From [Erwinia] mediterraneensis (GTDB lineage Bacteria > Pseudomonadota > Gammaproteobacteria > Enterobacterales > Enterobacteriaceae), in NCBI RefSeq assembly GCF_900604315.1, contig NZ_LR026978.1:2273615-2337614 (forward strand): a stretch of DNA of 64,000 nucleotides, read 5' to 3'. This document shows positions 49,152-59,103 of the stretch, piece after piece. The position numbers were made by a program, and so were the translations under genes. The notes under the pieces were generated by a model. That model worked only from the letters and a program-made list of their open reading frames with translations, had not been told where the DNA came from and searched no databases. The number at the start of each line of letters is the position of its first letter. Position 1 is the stretch's first letter.

Positions 49152-49174
49152 CGGACCGGCTGAACGCCGGTCCG
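49152..49174. terminator. Hairpin between convergent fhuB and hemL
   Basis: CGGACCGGC pairs with GCCGGTCCG around TGAAC. It lies between the two convergent stops; T-runs are short, so efficiency is uncertain. Confidence 0.65.
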
Positions 49175-49180
49175 GACTGA

Positions 49181-50461
49181 TTACAACCGGGCGAAGCAGC
49201 GGCGTGCCGCATCTACGGTGCGCTGGATATCTTCCGTGCTGTGGGCCAGCGACATAAAGCCCGCTTCAAACGCCGAAGGCGCCAGATAAACGCCCTCTTC
49301 AAGCATCAGATGGAAGAAGCGCTTAAAGCACTCGACATCGCAACGGGTAACATCTTCATAGCAGGTGACCTGTGGGGCATCGGTGAAAAACAGGCCGAAC
49401 ATGCCGCCGACGTGATTGACCACCAGCGGGATATTCTCCGCCTGTGCCGCCGCGCGCAGGCCGTCTGCCAGTTGCGTGGTGCGCTCTGTCAGGGTGGCGT
49501 GCGTGCCGGGCTGGGCGATCTGCGTCAGACAGGCAAAACCGGCAGCCATGGCGATAGGGTTGCCGGAAAGCGTTCCCGCCTGATAAACCGGCCCGGTCGG
49601 CGCCAGCGCCGCCATGACATCACGACGCCCGCCGAATGCGCCCACCGGCATGCCGCCACCGATGATTTTGCCGAGGCAGGTGAGGTCAGGCGTCACCTCG
49701 TAATAAGCCTGAGCGCCGCCGAGCGCCACGCGGAATCCGGTCATCACCTCATCAATAATCAGCAGCGCGCCGAATTCGTCACACAGGGCACGCAAACCCG
49801 GCAGGAATTCCGGCTGTGGCGGCACGCAGTTCATATTGCCCGCCACCGGCTCGACGATAATACAGGCCACCTCATGCGGATACTGCTCAAAGGCCGCGCG
49901 CACGGAATCAAGATCGTTATAGGTACAGGTCAGCGTATGTTTAGCGAAATCGGCCGGTACGCCCGGTGAATTGGGCTGGCCCAGCGTCAGCGCGCCCGAA
50001 CCGGCTTTCACCAGCAGGCAATCGGCATGGCCGTGATAGCAACCTTCGAACTTGATAATTTTGTCGCGACCGGTAAAACCGCGCGCCAGACGAATGGCGC
50101 TCATGGTGGCTTCGGTACCGGAATTCACCATCCGCACCATATCCATGCCCGGCATCAGTTCACACACCAGCTGCGCCATTTTCACTTCCATTTCCGTCGG
50201 CGCACCAAAACTTAATCCGCGTTCGGCGGCTTCAATCACCGCGTTACGAATCGCGGCGTTATTGTGGCCCAGCACCATCGGGCCCCAGGAGCCGACATAA
50301 TCGATATAGGCTTTACCATCGGCATCGTACAGGTAAGCGCCATCCGCACGCTCAATAAACAGCGGTACACCGCCAACGCCGGTAAAGGCTCGTACCGGCG
50401 AATTCACACCACCGGGGATCAGGCGCTGCGCTTCGGTAAAGAGGTTCTCTGACTTGCTCAT
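49181..50461 (-). CDS. hemL: Glutamate-1-semialdehyde 2,1-aminomutase
   Basis: PLP enzyme that converts glutamate-1-semialdehyde to 5-aminolevulinate, the haem precursor. The 426 residues include [16 protein letters not shown] (cofactor phosphate region) and the PLP lysine in [17 protein letters not shown] (about 265), preceded by [12 protein letters not shown]. The start ATG 50461 has a GGAGCTGAAAC context. In E. coli clcA lies between hemL and erpA; here the two are divergent neighbours across 267 bases. Confidence 0.98.
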   Translation of the reverse strand: MSKSENLFTEAQRLIPGGVNSPVRAFTGVGGVPLFIERADGAYLYDADGKAYIDYVGSWGPMVLGHNNAAIRNAVIEAAERGLSFGAPTEMEVKMAQLVCELMPGMDMVRMVNSGTEATMSAIRLARGFTGRDKIIKFEGCYHGHADCLLVKAGSGALTLGQPNSPGVPADFAKHTLTCTYNDLDSVRAAFEQYPHEVACIIVEPVAGNMNCVPPQPEFLPGLRALCDEFGALLIIDEVMTGFRVALGGAQAYYEVTPDLTCLGKIIGGGMPVGAFGGRRDVMAALAPTGPVYQAGTLSGNPIAMAAGFACLTQIAQPGTHATLTERTTQLADGLRAAAQAENIPLVVNHVGGMFGLFFTDAPQVTCYEDVTRCDVECFKRFFHLMLEEGVYLAPSAFEAGFMSLAHSTEDIQRTVDAARRCFARL

Positions 50462-50728
50462 GTTTCAGCTCCAGCTGTTCTGAGAAAATTTTCCGCCATT
50501 CTACGGGAACTTGCAGAGCGGGTGAAAGGCGAGAAAAGCGATTGCACTTATTTGGCAGAATTTTAGCCGCTATACTCAGGATAAGCGGCGTACTGATTGA
50601 GGAAACAGTAAGATGCGCAGCGCCAGAGGCACAGAGTGCGAAGGAGTATGCTTGATTGCCGTAACCGGCTGGCGGATAATAACGCAATTAAGGTCGTTTT
50701 CTGACCTGGGCGATTAGCGGAGTAAAAG

Positions 50729-51076
50729 ATGAGTGATGATGTAGCAGCACTGCCGTTGCAGTTTACCGACGCGGCAGCCAGTAAGGTGAAAAACCTGATC
50801 GCTGATGAAGATAACCCGGACCTGAAGCTGCGTGTGTATATCACCGGTGGCGGCTGCAGCGGTTTCCAGTATGGTTTTACCTTTGACGACAAGCTGAATG
50901 ATGGCGATATGACCATTGAGAAACAGGGTGTCGCACTGGTGGTGGATCCCATGAGCCTGCAATATCTGGTTGGTGGTTCGGTGGATTATACCGAAGGGCT
51001 GGAAGGCTCACGTTTCATCGTTACCAACCCCAACGCCAAAACCACCTGCGGCTGCGGCTCTTCCTTCAGTATTTAA
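50729..51076 (+). CDS. erpA: Iron-sulfur cluster insertion protein ErpA
   Basis: A-type carrier that delivers [4Fe-4S] and [2Fe-2S] clusters to apo-proteins such as isoprenoid-synthesis enzymes. The 115 residues have the three conserved cysteines: Cys43 in [10 protein letters not shown], and Cys107 and Cys109 in TTCGCGSS near the end. ATG 50729 has CGGAG upstream. TATACT at 50571 in the 267-base region before it may be its -10 box. An IscR site is expected in this family but was not resolved by eye. Confidence 0.96.
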   Translation: MSDDVAALPLQFTDAAASKVKNLIADEDNPDLKLRVYITGGGCSGFQYGFTFDDKLNDGDMTIEKQGVALVVDPMSLQYLVGGSVDYTEGLEGSRFIVTNPNAKTTCGCGSSFSI

Positions 51077-51104
51077 AAAAGACGGGCCGCTGGCGGCGGC
51101 CTGC

Positions 51105-51353
51105 TTACCATTCCATCGTAATCAGCCGGGTCGCGGATTGATGTCGCACGGCATCGGTCAGGACACGCTGTGTTACACGCGGTTGCGCACTGGAATGCGC
51201 GCCACACTGAATAGCCGGTATGTCGCCAGCGACTCCCACGCTACCAATCTCACAGCGGGAAAAAAGCGTGAGCCGGGCGGTGATGGCGCCGCTGGTCGCG
51301 GCCTGCGCCAGGGACGCGCTGCTCAGCACGCCCAGGACCAGGGCTCGGAGCAT
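51105..51353 (-). CDS. Small secreted protein, possibly YehE/DUF2574-like
   Basis: An 82-residue protein with a clean signal peptide (MLRALVLGVLSSASLAQA), then a mature part of about 64 residues beginning ATSGAITARLTLFSRCEI. It contains two cysteines (SRCEI and IQCGAH) and ends RLITMEW. The ribosome-binding site AGGAATTTATT before ATG is good. The short secreted beta-type pattern with a Cys pair and QCG faintly recalls the YehE-like DUF2574 family or a fimbrial-subunit fragment, but I cannot assign it. It lies between convergent erpA and upstream btuF, at the place where E. coli has yadS. Confidence 0.6.
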   Translation of the reverse strand: MLRALVLGVLSSASLAQAATSGAITARLTLFSRCEIGSVGVAGDIPAIQCGAHSSAQPRVTQRVLTDAVRHQSATRLITMEW

Positions 51354-51475
51354 AATAAATTCCTGGTGTAGTCAAAATGCGTAACGCATAACAGTGGACA
51401 GAGCGCATACATGTGCGCCCGTCTCACTGTGAATTAACGGCAAAAGATAAATTTTCTTTAATATTTTTTGATCGT

Positions 51476-52282
51476 TTATTGTACCGCGTCCGGATGCAGG
51501 GCGGCACAAAGCTGTCGGGCCGCGAGCAGCAAGCGCGGCCCGGGACGGCTGAGCCAGTCATCATGAATAGCAATCACCGGCACCGGGAGCTGTGGCTGCC
51601 AGAATTGCGCGACGCTGCTGGCCTGCGTTCTGTCGCCAGCGATCACTATCGCCTGTGGCTGACGGGCCAGCACCTGCTCGCGACTGACCTGTGGCCAGGC
51701 GACCTGGCTGTCGGCAAAGATATTCCTGCCGCCACACAGAGAAAGGATTTCATTCTGTAACGTGGATCGGGCGGCGGTGAACAACGGCTGCTGACCAAAC
51801 TGTAAAAAGAGCGGGATGGCGGGCAGCTGGCTGTAGCGCTGCTGCAAATCGTGCTTTTGCTGCTGCAGTTTATCTGCATTCTGCTGCGCCAGCGCAGGTT
51901 GCGGGCTCCACTGACCTAAAGCGCGCAGGGTGGCGATCATGCCATCGATATTCACGGGATCTATCCAGAGAATATGAATGCCCAGCCGTTGCAGCTGTTC
52001 AATCTGGCGCTGCGGATTGCCGCCACGCCACGCCAGCACAACATCCGGCTGCAGGGCGAGAATGCGCTCTACCTTGATCCCCTGCCAGTTCGCTACCTGC
52101 TCCAGGGCGTTAGCCTCAGGGGGATAGTCGGAAAAGGCACTGACTGCCACTGGCGTAATGCCAGCGGCAAAAGCCAGCTCGGTAAGATGGGGAGCAAGGG
52201 TAATAACGCGCGGCGGCGCTGCCCACAGGCTGCTGCTTAACAGCAGCAGCCCGAGCAGCCACAGACGCACAGCGTTAGCCAC
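51476..52282 (-). CDS. btuF: Vitamin B12-binding periplasmic protein BtuF
   Basis: Periplasmic receptor that hands cobalamin to the BtuCD importer. The 268-residue precursor has a signal peptide ending near SSSLWA, then [19 protein letters not shown], the typical opening of cluster A-II/III binding proteins. [11 protein letters not shown] and [21 protein letters not shown] follow. It overlaps the end of mtnN by eight bases, as in E. coli. The final residues drop into a low-GC stretch. Confidence 0.95.
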   Translation of the reverse strand: MANAVRLWLLGLLLLSSSLWAAPPRVITLAPHLTELAFAAGITPVAVSAFSDYPPEANALEQVANWQGIKVERILALQPDVVLAWRGGNPQRQIEQLQRLGIHILWIDPVNIDGMIATLRALGQWSPQPALAQQNADKLQQQKHDLQQRYSQLPAIPLFLQFGQQPLFTAARSTLQNEILSLCGGRNIFADSQVAWPQVSREQVLARQPQAIVIAGDRTQASSVAQFWQPQLPVPVIAIHDDWLSRPGPRLLLAARQLCAALHPDAVQ

Positions 52283-52973
52283 GCGCCAGATGCGTCAGCA
52301 GATTCTCGACCATCAGCGAAGATTGCTTCGCCGCTACTGTCAGGAATTCGTCAAAGCTGAGGTGCGATTCCTGATCGGCAACGTCAGAGATAGCGCGTAC
52401 CACAACAAAAGGCACGTTGAACTGGTGGCAGACATGGCCGATAGCAGTCGCTTCCATCTCTACCGCAATGGCCTGAGGGAAGGTGTGACGGATACGCGCC
52501 AGCGGCTCGGCACCGTTGATAAAGGCATCGCCGCTGACCACCAGACCGCGTACCGCATTGAGGTTGAGCTGCTGAATGCAGGCCTCTGCTGCTGCAATCA
52601 GCGCAGCATCGGCGACAAAGGCTTCCGGGCAACCCGCCATCTGACCCGGCACATAACCAAATGCGGTCACATCGGCATCGTGATAGCGCACTTCTTCCGA
52701 AACTACGATATCGCCCACTTTCAGCGATGGTGCCAGGCCGCCCGCTGAACCGGTATTGATCACCACATCCGGTTTGCAGATCTGTAGCAGCAGCGTGGTG
52801 CCGAGCGCCGCCGCTGTCTTACCGATGCCCGATTTCAGCAACGCCACCTCAACGCCATTCAGCGTACCGGTATAAATCTCGCAGCCAGCCAGCGTAAGCG
52901 TCTGACGGTTCTCAATTTTGTCACGTAACAGAGTGACTTCCTGCTCCATCGCGCCAATAATGCCTGCTTTCAT
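52275..52973 (-). CDS. mtnN: 5'-methylthioadenosine/S-adenosylhomocysteine nucleosidase
   Basis: Hydrolyses methylthioadenosine (by-product of SpeE), S-adenosylhomocysteine and 5'-deoxyadenosine. The 232 residues start [16 protein letters not shown] with the catalytic Glu12, and include [16 protein letters not shown] and [11 protein letters not shown] with the catalytic Asp (about 197). It is first of the mtnN-btuF pair and divergent from dgt, 98 bases away. Confidence 0.97.
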   Translation of the reverse strand: MKAGIIGAMEQEVTLLRDKIENRQTLTLAGCEIYTGTLNGVEVALLKSGIGKTAAALGTTLLLQICKPDVVINTGSAGGLAPSLKVGDIVVSEEVRYHDADVTAFGYVPGQMAGCPEAFVADAALIAAAEACIQQLNLNAVRGLVVSGDAFINGAEPLARIRHTFPQAIAVEMEATAIGHVCHQFNVPFVVVRAISDVADQESHLSFDEFLTVAAKQSSLMVENLLTHLARG

Positions 52974-53071
52974 AGAGAGTCTCGCTAATGTTGTGGAATT
53001 AACTGTCTAAAGTGAGGCATAGTCTATCATGGCTGGCAGGGGATTAATTCACGTAAAAATAAGGGGTAATT

Positions 53072-54559
53072 ATGGCGGCGATCAATTTCAGGACGAAGAT
53101 CAGCTTCACTCGCCCTTATACCAGTCGTAAAGATCCTGAAGGTGAATATCTTATTACCCGCCACTTTGAAAGCGACCGTGGGCGTATTATTAATTCCGCA
53201 GCTATTCGTCGTTTGCAGCAGAAAACTCAGGTCTTTCCCCTGGAACGTAATGCGGCAGTACGTTCGCGCCTGACCCACTCGCTGGAAGTGCAACAAACCG
53301 GTCGCTATATCGCCAAAGAGATTCTGCAGACGCTGAAAGGGCGGGGCGGCCTGGCGCAGTATGGCCTGGAAGAGCTGGAAGGCGCTTTTGAAAGCCTGGT
53401 AGAGATGGCGTGCCTGCTGCATGATGTGGGTAATCCGCCGTTTGGCCATTTTGGCGAAGCCGCGATCAACGACTGGTTTGAAGATAATTTGCCTGCCGAA
53501 CTGGTCGATCCGCTGGTAGCCAGAGTGGAAGCGGAGCAGCAGGGCGATTTTGATCGCCTGAACGCCATGATGCGCCAGGATCTTTGCCATTTCGATGGCA
53601 ATGCGCAGGCGATACGTATGGTGCATACCCTGCTGCAGCTTAATCTCAGCTATTCCCAGGTTGCCTGTATTTTAAAATACACCGCGCCAGCCTGGTGGCA
53701 GGGAGATAAACCCGCCGCGTTCAGCACCCTGATGAAAAAGCCCGGCTTTTATTTATCTGAGCGGGAATATATTGCTGAATTGCGTACCGCAACCCATATG
53801 GCTGAGCATCATCGCTTTCCGCTGACTTATATTATGGAAGCGGCCGATGATATCTCTTATTGTATTGCCGACCTCGATGATGCAGTAGAAAAAGCGATAT
53901 TTAATGTGGATGCCTTGTATGGGTTTCTTGCCCAGGCCTGGGGCACTATCCGCGCGGGCGATGCCTTCAGTCGCACAATAGGCGAGGCCTGGCGTGAAGC
54001 CTGTAATAAAAAAAGGCGCAGTAAAAGCGATCAGTTTTTTATGGCGTTGCGGGTTAATGTACAGAGTGTGCTGGTCACTTATGCGGTAAAACGCTTTGTG
54101 GAAAACCTGCCCGCTATTTTTGCCGGTAATTTTAATCACGCGCTGTTAGAAGATGAAGGCGAAGAGGGACGGTTACTGCACCTGTTTAAAACGGTTGCGC
54201 GTCAGCATGTTTTTAACCATTCCGAAGTTGAACAGCTGGAATTACAGGGTTACCGGGTGATCAAGGGGTTACTGGAAGTCTATCAACCACTGATGCAGTT
54301 AACCAGCGAGGATTTTAGCTGCCTGATCAATGAAGATTTTCTCAAAGGACATCCGATTGAGACCCGTCTGTTTCATAAGCTTTCGGGTAAACACCGGATG
54401 GCCTATTTGCAAAAAATGCGTACGCTGACGGTCAGCCATAAATATGAACGTTTGTTATGGGAACGTTATTATCGCTATCGTCTGATTCAGGACTATATCA
54501 GCGGAATGACCGATCTCTACGCCTGGGATGAGTATCGGCGATTAATGGCCGTAGAATAA
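53072..54559 (+). CDS. dgt: Deoxyguanosinetriphosphate triphosphohydrolase
   Basis: HD-domain dGTPase that cleaves dGTP to deoxyguanosine and triphosphate. The 495 residues contain [30 protein letters not shown] and the metal-binding HD in [15 protein letters not shown] (about 116-130). The later [20 protein letters not shown] and the end [20 protein letters not shown] match E. coli Dgt. It is ten residues shorter than in E. coli because of a smaller loop near residues 135-170. The 3' half is AT-richer than the 5' half. Confidence 0.96.
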   Translation: MAAINFRTKISFTRPYTSRKDPEGEYLITRHFESDRGRIINSAAIRRLQQKTQVFPLERNAAVRSRLTHSLEVQQTGRYIAKEILQTLKGRGGLAQYGLEELEGAFESLVEMACLLHDVGNPPFGHFGEAAINDWFEDNLPAELVDPLVARVEAEQQGDFDRLNAMMRQDLCHFDGNAQAIRMVHTLLQLNLSYSQVACILKYTAPAWWQGDKPAAFSTLMKKPGFYLSEREYIAELRTATHMAEHHRFPLTYIMEAADDISYCIADLDDAVEKAIFNVDALYGFLAQAWGTIRAGDAFSRTIGEAWREACNKKRRSKSDQFFMALRVNVQSVLVTYAVKRFVENLPAIFAGNFNHALLEDEGEEGRLLHLFKTVARQHVFNHSEVEQLELQGYRVIKGLLEVYQPLMQLTSEDFSCLINEDFLKGHPIETRLFHKLSGKHRMAYLQKMRTLTVSHKYERLLWERYYRYRLIQDYISGMTDLYAWDEYRRLMAVE

Positions 54560-54615
54560 CACGCAGATTTGTAAAGAAGGCGAATAAATTTTTACTTTTG
54601 GCTAAAACTTCTTTA

Positions 54616-54643
54616 GGAACTTCGCGGTAAAAATTCAATCTCA
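54616..54643 (+). promoter_or_regulatory. Sigma-E promoter of degP
   Basis: GGAACTT (54616-54622), 16 bases, TCTCA (54639-54643) matches the sigma-E consensus GGAACTT-N16-TCTGA at all but one base and aligns with the known E. coli degP promoter. Envelope stress would induce it. Confidence 0.9.
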
Positions 54644-54698
54644 TCCTCACGACGACAGCAATGGTTTGCACGTAATCATTTTAACGAGACAAAGACAA

Positions 54699-56126
54699 AT
54701 GAAAAAAACGACTTTAGCGTTGAGTGCACTGGCGCTTAGCCTTGGCATAGCTTTGCAGCCTGTCACTGTTTCTGCCGCGGAAACGGCCTCCACTTCCAGC
54801 CAGCAATTACCCAGCCTTGCGCCGATGCTGGAAAAAGTCATGCCTTCTGTTGTCAGCATTAGCGTAGAAGGCAGCACCACGGTAAAAACGCCGCGCCTGC
54901 CGCAGCAGTTTCAGCAATTTTTTGGCAATGATTCTCCTTTCTGTCAGGATGGTTCGCCCTTCCAGGGGTCACCGATGTGCCAGGGCGGCGTCGGCCCGGG
55001 CGGCGCTCCGCAGCAGGAAAAATTCCGCGCCATCGGCTCCGGCGTGATTATTAATGCCGCCAAAGGCTATGTGGTCACCAATAATCACGTGGTTGACAAT
55101 GCGACAAAAATTCAGGTACAGCTCAGCGATGGTCGTCGTTACGAGGCCAAAGTCATCGGCAAAGATCCACGTTCTGATATTGCCCTGGTCCAGCTGAGCG
55201 AGGCGAAAAACCTTACTGCCATCAATCTTGCCGATTCCGATGATCTGCGCGTCGGTGACTATACCGTGGCCATTGGCAACCCCTATGGCCTGGGCGAAAC
55301 CGTGACGTCCGGTATCGTTTCTGCGCTGGGACGCAGCGGCCTGAATGCTGAAAACTATGAAAACTTTATTCAGACCGATGCGGCCATCAACCGGGGTAAC
55401 TCCGGCGGTGCGCTGGTTAACCTGAAAGGGGAACTGATCGGCATCAACACCGCGATTCTGGCGCCGGATGGCGGCAACATCGGCATTGGCTTCGCCATCC
55501 CGAGCAATATGGTGAAAAACCTGACGGCACAGATGGTGGAATATGGCCAGGTGAAACGCGGCGAGCTGGGCGTGATGGGCACCGAACTCAACGCTGAACT
55601 GGCGAAAGCGATGAAAGTGGATGCGCAGCGCGGAGCCTTTGTCAGCCAGGTTGTTCCTAACTCGGCGGCGGCAAAAGCGGGTATCCAGGCGGGCGACGTT
55701 ATCGTCTCACTGAACAATAAACCGCTAAACAGCTTTGCCGCTCTGCGGGCCGAAGTAGGATCGCTGCCGATCGGCACCAAAATGGAGCTTGGCCTGCTGC
55801 GTGACGGTAAACCGCTGAGCGTTAGCGTCGAGCTGCAGCAGAGCTCGCAGGATAAAGTACAGTCCGCCATTCTTTACACCGGCATTGAAGGCGCCGACCT
55901 CAGCAACAGCGAGACAGGCGGCCTGAAAGGTGTGAAAGTGGATAACGTGAAGCCAGGCAGCGCCGCAGCGCGCATCGGCCTGAAAAAAGGCGATGTAATT
56001 CTGGGTGTGAACCAGCAGCGTATCAACAACCTGGGCGAACTGCGCAAGATCCTCGATGGCAAACCGTCAGTGCTGGCGTTGAATGTCAAACGCGGCGACA
56101 GCAGCCTCTATCTGCTGATGCAGTAA
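54699..56126 (+). CDS. degP: Periplasmic serine protease and chaperone DegP
   Basis: HtrA-family protease that degrades or protects misfolded envelope proteins. The 475-residue precursor has a signal peptide ending near VSAAET, and catalytic His130 (TNNHVV), Asp160 (RSDIAL) and Ser235 (RGNSGGAL). The LA loop has Cys82 and Cys94, and two PDZ domains follow (about 285-375 and 385-475). ATG 54699 (MKKTTLALSALALSLG) is the proper signal-peptide start. The promoter is of sigma-E type; a terminator hairpin follows. It lies 139 bases after dgt, as in E. coli. Confidence 0.97.
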   Translation: MKKTTLALSALALSLGIALQPVTVSAAETASTSSQQLPSLAPMLEKVMPSVVSISVEGSTTVKTPRLPQQFQQFFGNDSPFCQDGSPFQGSPMCQGGVGPGGAPQQEKFRAIGSGVIINAAKGYVVTNNHVVDNATKIQVQLSDGRRYEAKVIGKDPRSDIALVQLSEAKNLTAINLADSDDLRVGDYTVAIGNPYGLGETVTSGIVSALGRSGLNAENYENFIQTDAAINRGNSGGALVNLKGELIGINTAILAPDGGNIGIGFAIPSNMVKNLTAQMVEYGQVKRGELGVMGTELNAELAKAMKVDAQRGAFVSQVVPNSAAAKAGIQAGDVIVSLNNKPLNSFAALRAEVGSLPIGTKMELGLLRDGKPLSVSVELQQSSQDKVQSAILYTGIEGADLSNSETGGLKGVKVDNVKPGSAAARIGLKKGDVILGVNQQRINNLGELRKILDGKPSVLALNVKRGDSSLYLLMQ

Positions 56127-56150
56127 TCCCTGTCGACAGTAGCCGTTTTC

Positions 56151-56177
56151 AGGCGGGCTCAGGCCCGCCTTTCTTTT
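56151..56177 (+). terminator. Rho-independent terminator of degP
   Basis: AGGCGGGC pairs with GCCCGCCT around TCAG, followed by TTCTTTT. Confidence 0.88.
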
Positions 56178-56319
56178 GCCTGACACCTGCAGGGCAGGCC
56201 GGAAGTGTGAGCGCGAACGCAATTTCATTATCCCTTACCCGGCTTTGGGCAGTTGCACAATGTCAGCGTGCAGACAGCGGCGTATTCTTTATCTCCTTAT
56301 CTTTCGCAGGAGCTTTTTC

Positions 56320-57477
56320 ATGGCCACTTACCATCTTGATGCCCGCCTGGCTCAGGAGATCGTTGCGCGTACCATGAAAATTATTGACAGTAATGTCAAT
56401 GTGATGGATGCCCGTGGGCGCATTATCGGCAGCGGCGATCGGGAGCGTATTGGGGAACTGCACGAAGGCGCGTTGCTGGTGCTGTCGCAGGGACGCATCG
56501 TCGATATTGACGATGCGGTCGCCAGACATCTGCATGGCGTGCGGCCTGGTATTAATCTCCCGTTGCGCATCGATGGCAATATCGTTGGCGTAATTGGCCT
56601 GACCGGCGAACCGGCCGCGCTGCGCCATTATGGCGAGCTGGTCTGCATGACGGCGGAGATGATGCTGGAACAGGCGCGCCTGATGCATATGCTGGCGCAG
56701 GACAGTCGTCTGCGTGAGGAGCTGGTACTGAACCTTATCCGCAGTGAAACGCTGTCGCCAGCATTAAGCGAATGGGCGCAGCGGTTAGGTATCGATCTTA
56801 ATCAGCCACGCGTGGTGGCGGTGCTGGAGGTCGACAGCGGGCAGCTGGGTGTTGACAGCGCTATGGCTGAGCTGCAGCAGCTGCAAACCCTGCTGACTAC
56901 TCCGGAACGCGATAATCTGATTGCGATTGTTTCTCTTACCGAGATGGTGGTGCTGAAGCCAGCGCTCAATGCGCATGGCCGTTACGATCAGGACGATCAT
57001 CGCAAGCGGGTGGATCAACTGCTGCAGCGCATGAAAGAGAGCGGTCACTTGCGTATTCGCATTGCGCTGGGTAACTACTTCACCGGGCCTGGCAGTATTG
57101 CGCGTTCTTACCGTACGGCACGTACTACCCTGATGGTGGGCAAGCAGCGTATGCCCGATCAGCGCAGCTATTTTTATCAGGATCTGGTGCTGCCGGTGCT
57201 GCTGGACAGTCTGCGTAGCGGCTGGCAGGCCAATGAGCTGGCACGACCGCTGGAAAAACTGAAAAGCATGGATAATAACGGTCTGTTGCGGCGGACGCTG
57301 CTCGCCTGGTTCAGTAATAACGTACAGCCTTCAGCGACGGCAAAGGCGCTGTTTATTCACCGTAATACTCTGGAGTACCGACTCAACCGCATTTCTGAGC
57401 TGACCGGCCTGCATCTGAGCCAGTTTGATGATCGCTTATTACTGTATGTGGCATTACAGCTGGATGAGCAGGCATAA
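56320..57477 (+). CDS. cdaR: Carbohydrate diacid regulator CdaR
   Basis: Activator of glucarate, galactarate and glycerate use in E. coli. The 385 residues have the N-terminal sugar-diacid recognition domain (about 5-135) and a C-terminal PucR-type helix-turn-helix, seen as SATAKALFIHRNTLEYRLNR (about 345-364). ATG 56320 has GCAGGAGC upstream; the frame extends further upstream but without support. It is monocistronic, convergent with yaeH. Its target operons are not in this window. Confidence 0.95.
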   Translation: MATYHLDARLAQEIVARTMKIIDSNVNVMDARGRIIGSGDRERIGELHEGALLVLSQGRIVDIDDAVARHLHGVRPGINLPLRIDGNIVGVIGLTGEPAALRHYGELVCMTAEMMLEQARLMHMLAQDSRLREELVLNLIRSETLSPALSEWAQRLGIDLNQPRVVAVLEVDSGQLGVDSAMAELQQLQTLLTTPERDNLIAIVSLTEMVVLKPALNAHGRYDQDDHRKRVDQLLQRMKESGHLRIRIALGNYFTGPGSIARSYRTARTTLMVGKQRMPDQRSYFYQDLVLPVLLDSLRSGWQANELARPLEKLKSMDNNGLLRRTLLAWFSNNVQPSATAKALFIHRNTLEYRLNRISELTGLHLSQFDDRLLLYVALQLDEQA

Positions 57478-57500
57478 AAAAGGGCGAAAAATTTCGCCCT
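57476..57500 (-). terminator. Terminator of yaeH (also faces cdaR)
   Basis: AGGGCGAAA and TTTCGCCCT form a 9-bp stem with an AA centre. On the minus strand a T-run follows, ending yaeH 12 bases past its stop. The stem abuts the cdaR stop codon. Confidence 0.85.
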
Positions 57501-57512
57501 GACAGGAAGAGA

Positions 57513-57905
57513 TTAGCGACTGTTACGGGTCAGCTTATCAAGATCGGATTCGATCTCGGTGATCTTGTTAGAAACCACGCTTTCCAGATGACGCAGATCG
57601 GCAAGAATTTTACGTTTCAAATCCACTTCAACCTGATCGCGCTGGCAAATCTGATCCAGCTCGTCGATCACATAACGTAAATTAGGGCTGATTTCCTGTA
57701 CCTCTTTATAGCCCTGGCTCAGGTGATCGGCGACCACGGTTTTGCGCTGGCGCGGATATTTAAACTTCACGCTTTTGGCAAAGAATTCGCCTTTATCTTT
57801 ACGGAAATAGATTTTCAGGATGTCATTATTCGCTTCCTGACGCAGGCTATAGCGATCGATATCGTCAGGGTTACTGATGCCTAAGCTTCTGAGATTGTCA
57901 TACAT
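57513..57905 (-). CDS. yaeH: YaeH family protein (UPF0325)
   Basis: A 130-residue cytoplasmic protein of unknown function, nearly identical in pattern to E. coli Yae[41 protein letters not shown] and [12 protein letters not shown]. The C-terminal half is charged and likely a helical coiled-coil. ATG 57905 is used; an upstream in-frame ATG at 57941 is not supported by the family. It is monocistronic with a strong terminator. Confidence 0.95.
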   Translation of the reverse strand: MYDNLRSLGISNPDDIDRYSLRQEANNDILKIYFRKDKGEFFAKSVKFKYPRQRKTVVADHLSQGYKEVQEISPNLRYVIDELDQICQRDQVEVDLKRKILADLRHLESVVSNKITEIESDLDKLTRNSR

Positions 57906-58161
57906 AGCTTTCTTTCCGGTAACAAAGTGGGAAGCGCGCAATTAGCCCGTCATGTTCTGGCAGACACCAGATGTCTCAGGGAATACTTAAACAACTTTAG
58001 ACTCAAAACCCGGGACAGACACTGCGCGGCCTGATTTAACTGGCGCGAATTATGAACTGAATGAAAAATAAACGCACCCGTTCGGACGTTGCTGCGCCCA
58101 GCTAATTCGTCAGGATGCGTAAAGAAAAAATGACGGGCTGCCTGCTGCAGCCCGAAACGGC

Positions 58162-58986
58162 TTAATCGATGGTGCGCAGCAGTTCGTTAATGCCGACTTT
58201 GCCACGGGTTTTCGCGTCCACTTTCTTCACGATTACCGCACAATAGAGGCTGTAGCTGCCATCTTTTGACGGCAGGTTACCGGATACCACCACGGAGCCA
58301 GCCGGTACGCGACCGTAATGCACTTCGCCGGTTTCACGATCGTAAATTTTGGTGCTCTGGCCGATATAAACGCCCATGGAGATCACGGAACCTTCTTCGA
58401 CAATCACGCCTTCAACGATTTCAGAGCGTGCGCCGATAAAGCAGTTATCTTCGATAATGGTAGGGTTCGCCTGCAGCGGCTCCAGCACGCCACCAATGCC
58501 GACGCCGCCAGAGAGATGGACGTTTTTACCAATCTGCGCACAGGAGCCCACGGTAGCCCAGGTATCCACCATGCTGCCTTCATCGACAAAGGCACCAATG
58601 TTGACATAGGAGGGCATCAGCACGGTATTACGCGCGATAAAGGCCCCCTGACGTACCGCGGCGGGCGGTACCACGCGGAAACCCTCTTTTTTAAAGCGCG
58701 CTTCGTCATAGCTGGCGAACTTCATTGGCACCTTATCGTAAAAGCGGGTTTCAGTCCCTTCCATCACCTGATTGTCATTAATGCGGAAAGAGAGCAGAAC
58801 AGCTTTTTTCAGCCACTGATGCGTTACCCATTCACCCTCGATTTTTTCTGCGACGCGTAGCGCACCGCTGTCCAGCAGTGAAATAACCTGATTAATCGCT
58901 TCACGGGTCGCAGTATCGACACTGGTCGGCGTAATGTCGGCACGGCGCTCGAAGGCGGATTCAATAACACTCTGTAACTGTTGCAT
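58162..58986 (-). CDS. dapD: Tetrahydrodipicolinate N-succinyltransferase
   Basis: Lysine and diaminopimelate pathway enzyme that succinylates tetrahydrodipicolinate. The 274 residues have an N-terminal helical domain and a left-handed beta-helix of hexapeptide repeats (about 105-235), with the substrate-binding [15 protein letters not shown] and [10 protein letters not shown] segments. ATG 58986 ([15 protein letters not shown]) matches E. coli; a longer in-frame start is ignored. It lies 117 bases after glnD on the same strand. Confidence 0.97.
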   Translation of the reverse strand: MQQLQSVIESAFERRADITPTSVDTATREAINQVISLLDSGALRVAEKIEGEWVTHQWLKKAVLLSFRINDNQVMEGTETRFYDKVPMKFASYDEARFKKEGFRVVPPAAVRQGAFIARNTVLMPSYVNIGAFVDEGSMVDTWATVGSCAQIGKNVHLSGGVGIGGVLEPLQANPTIIEDNCFIGARSEIVEGVIVEEGSVISMGVYIGQSTKIYDRETGEVHYGRVPAGSVVVSGNLPSKDGSYSLYCAVIVKKVDAKTRGKVGINELLRTID

Positions 58987-59103
58987 AATTTTTCCTGTTC
59001 TGTCATGTCCAATGCAGGGACCCCGCACTCATCCCGGGCTATCGGGCGGCATCACCGCCATCCCTGCTGCATTAAAAATTGAAGGATGATAAAGCGATTC
59101 GGG

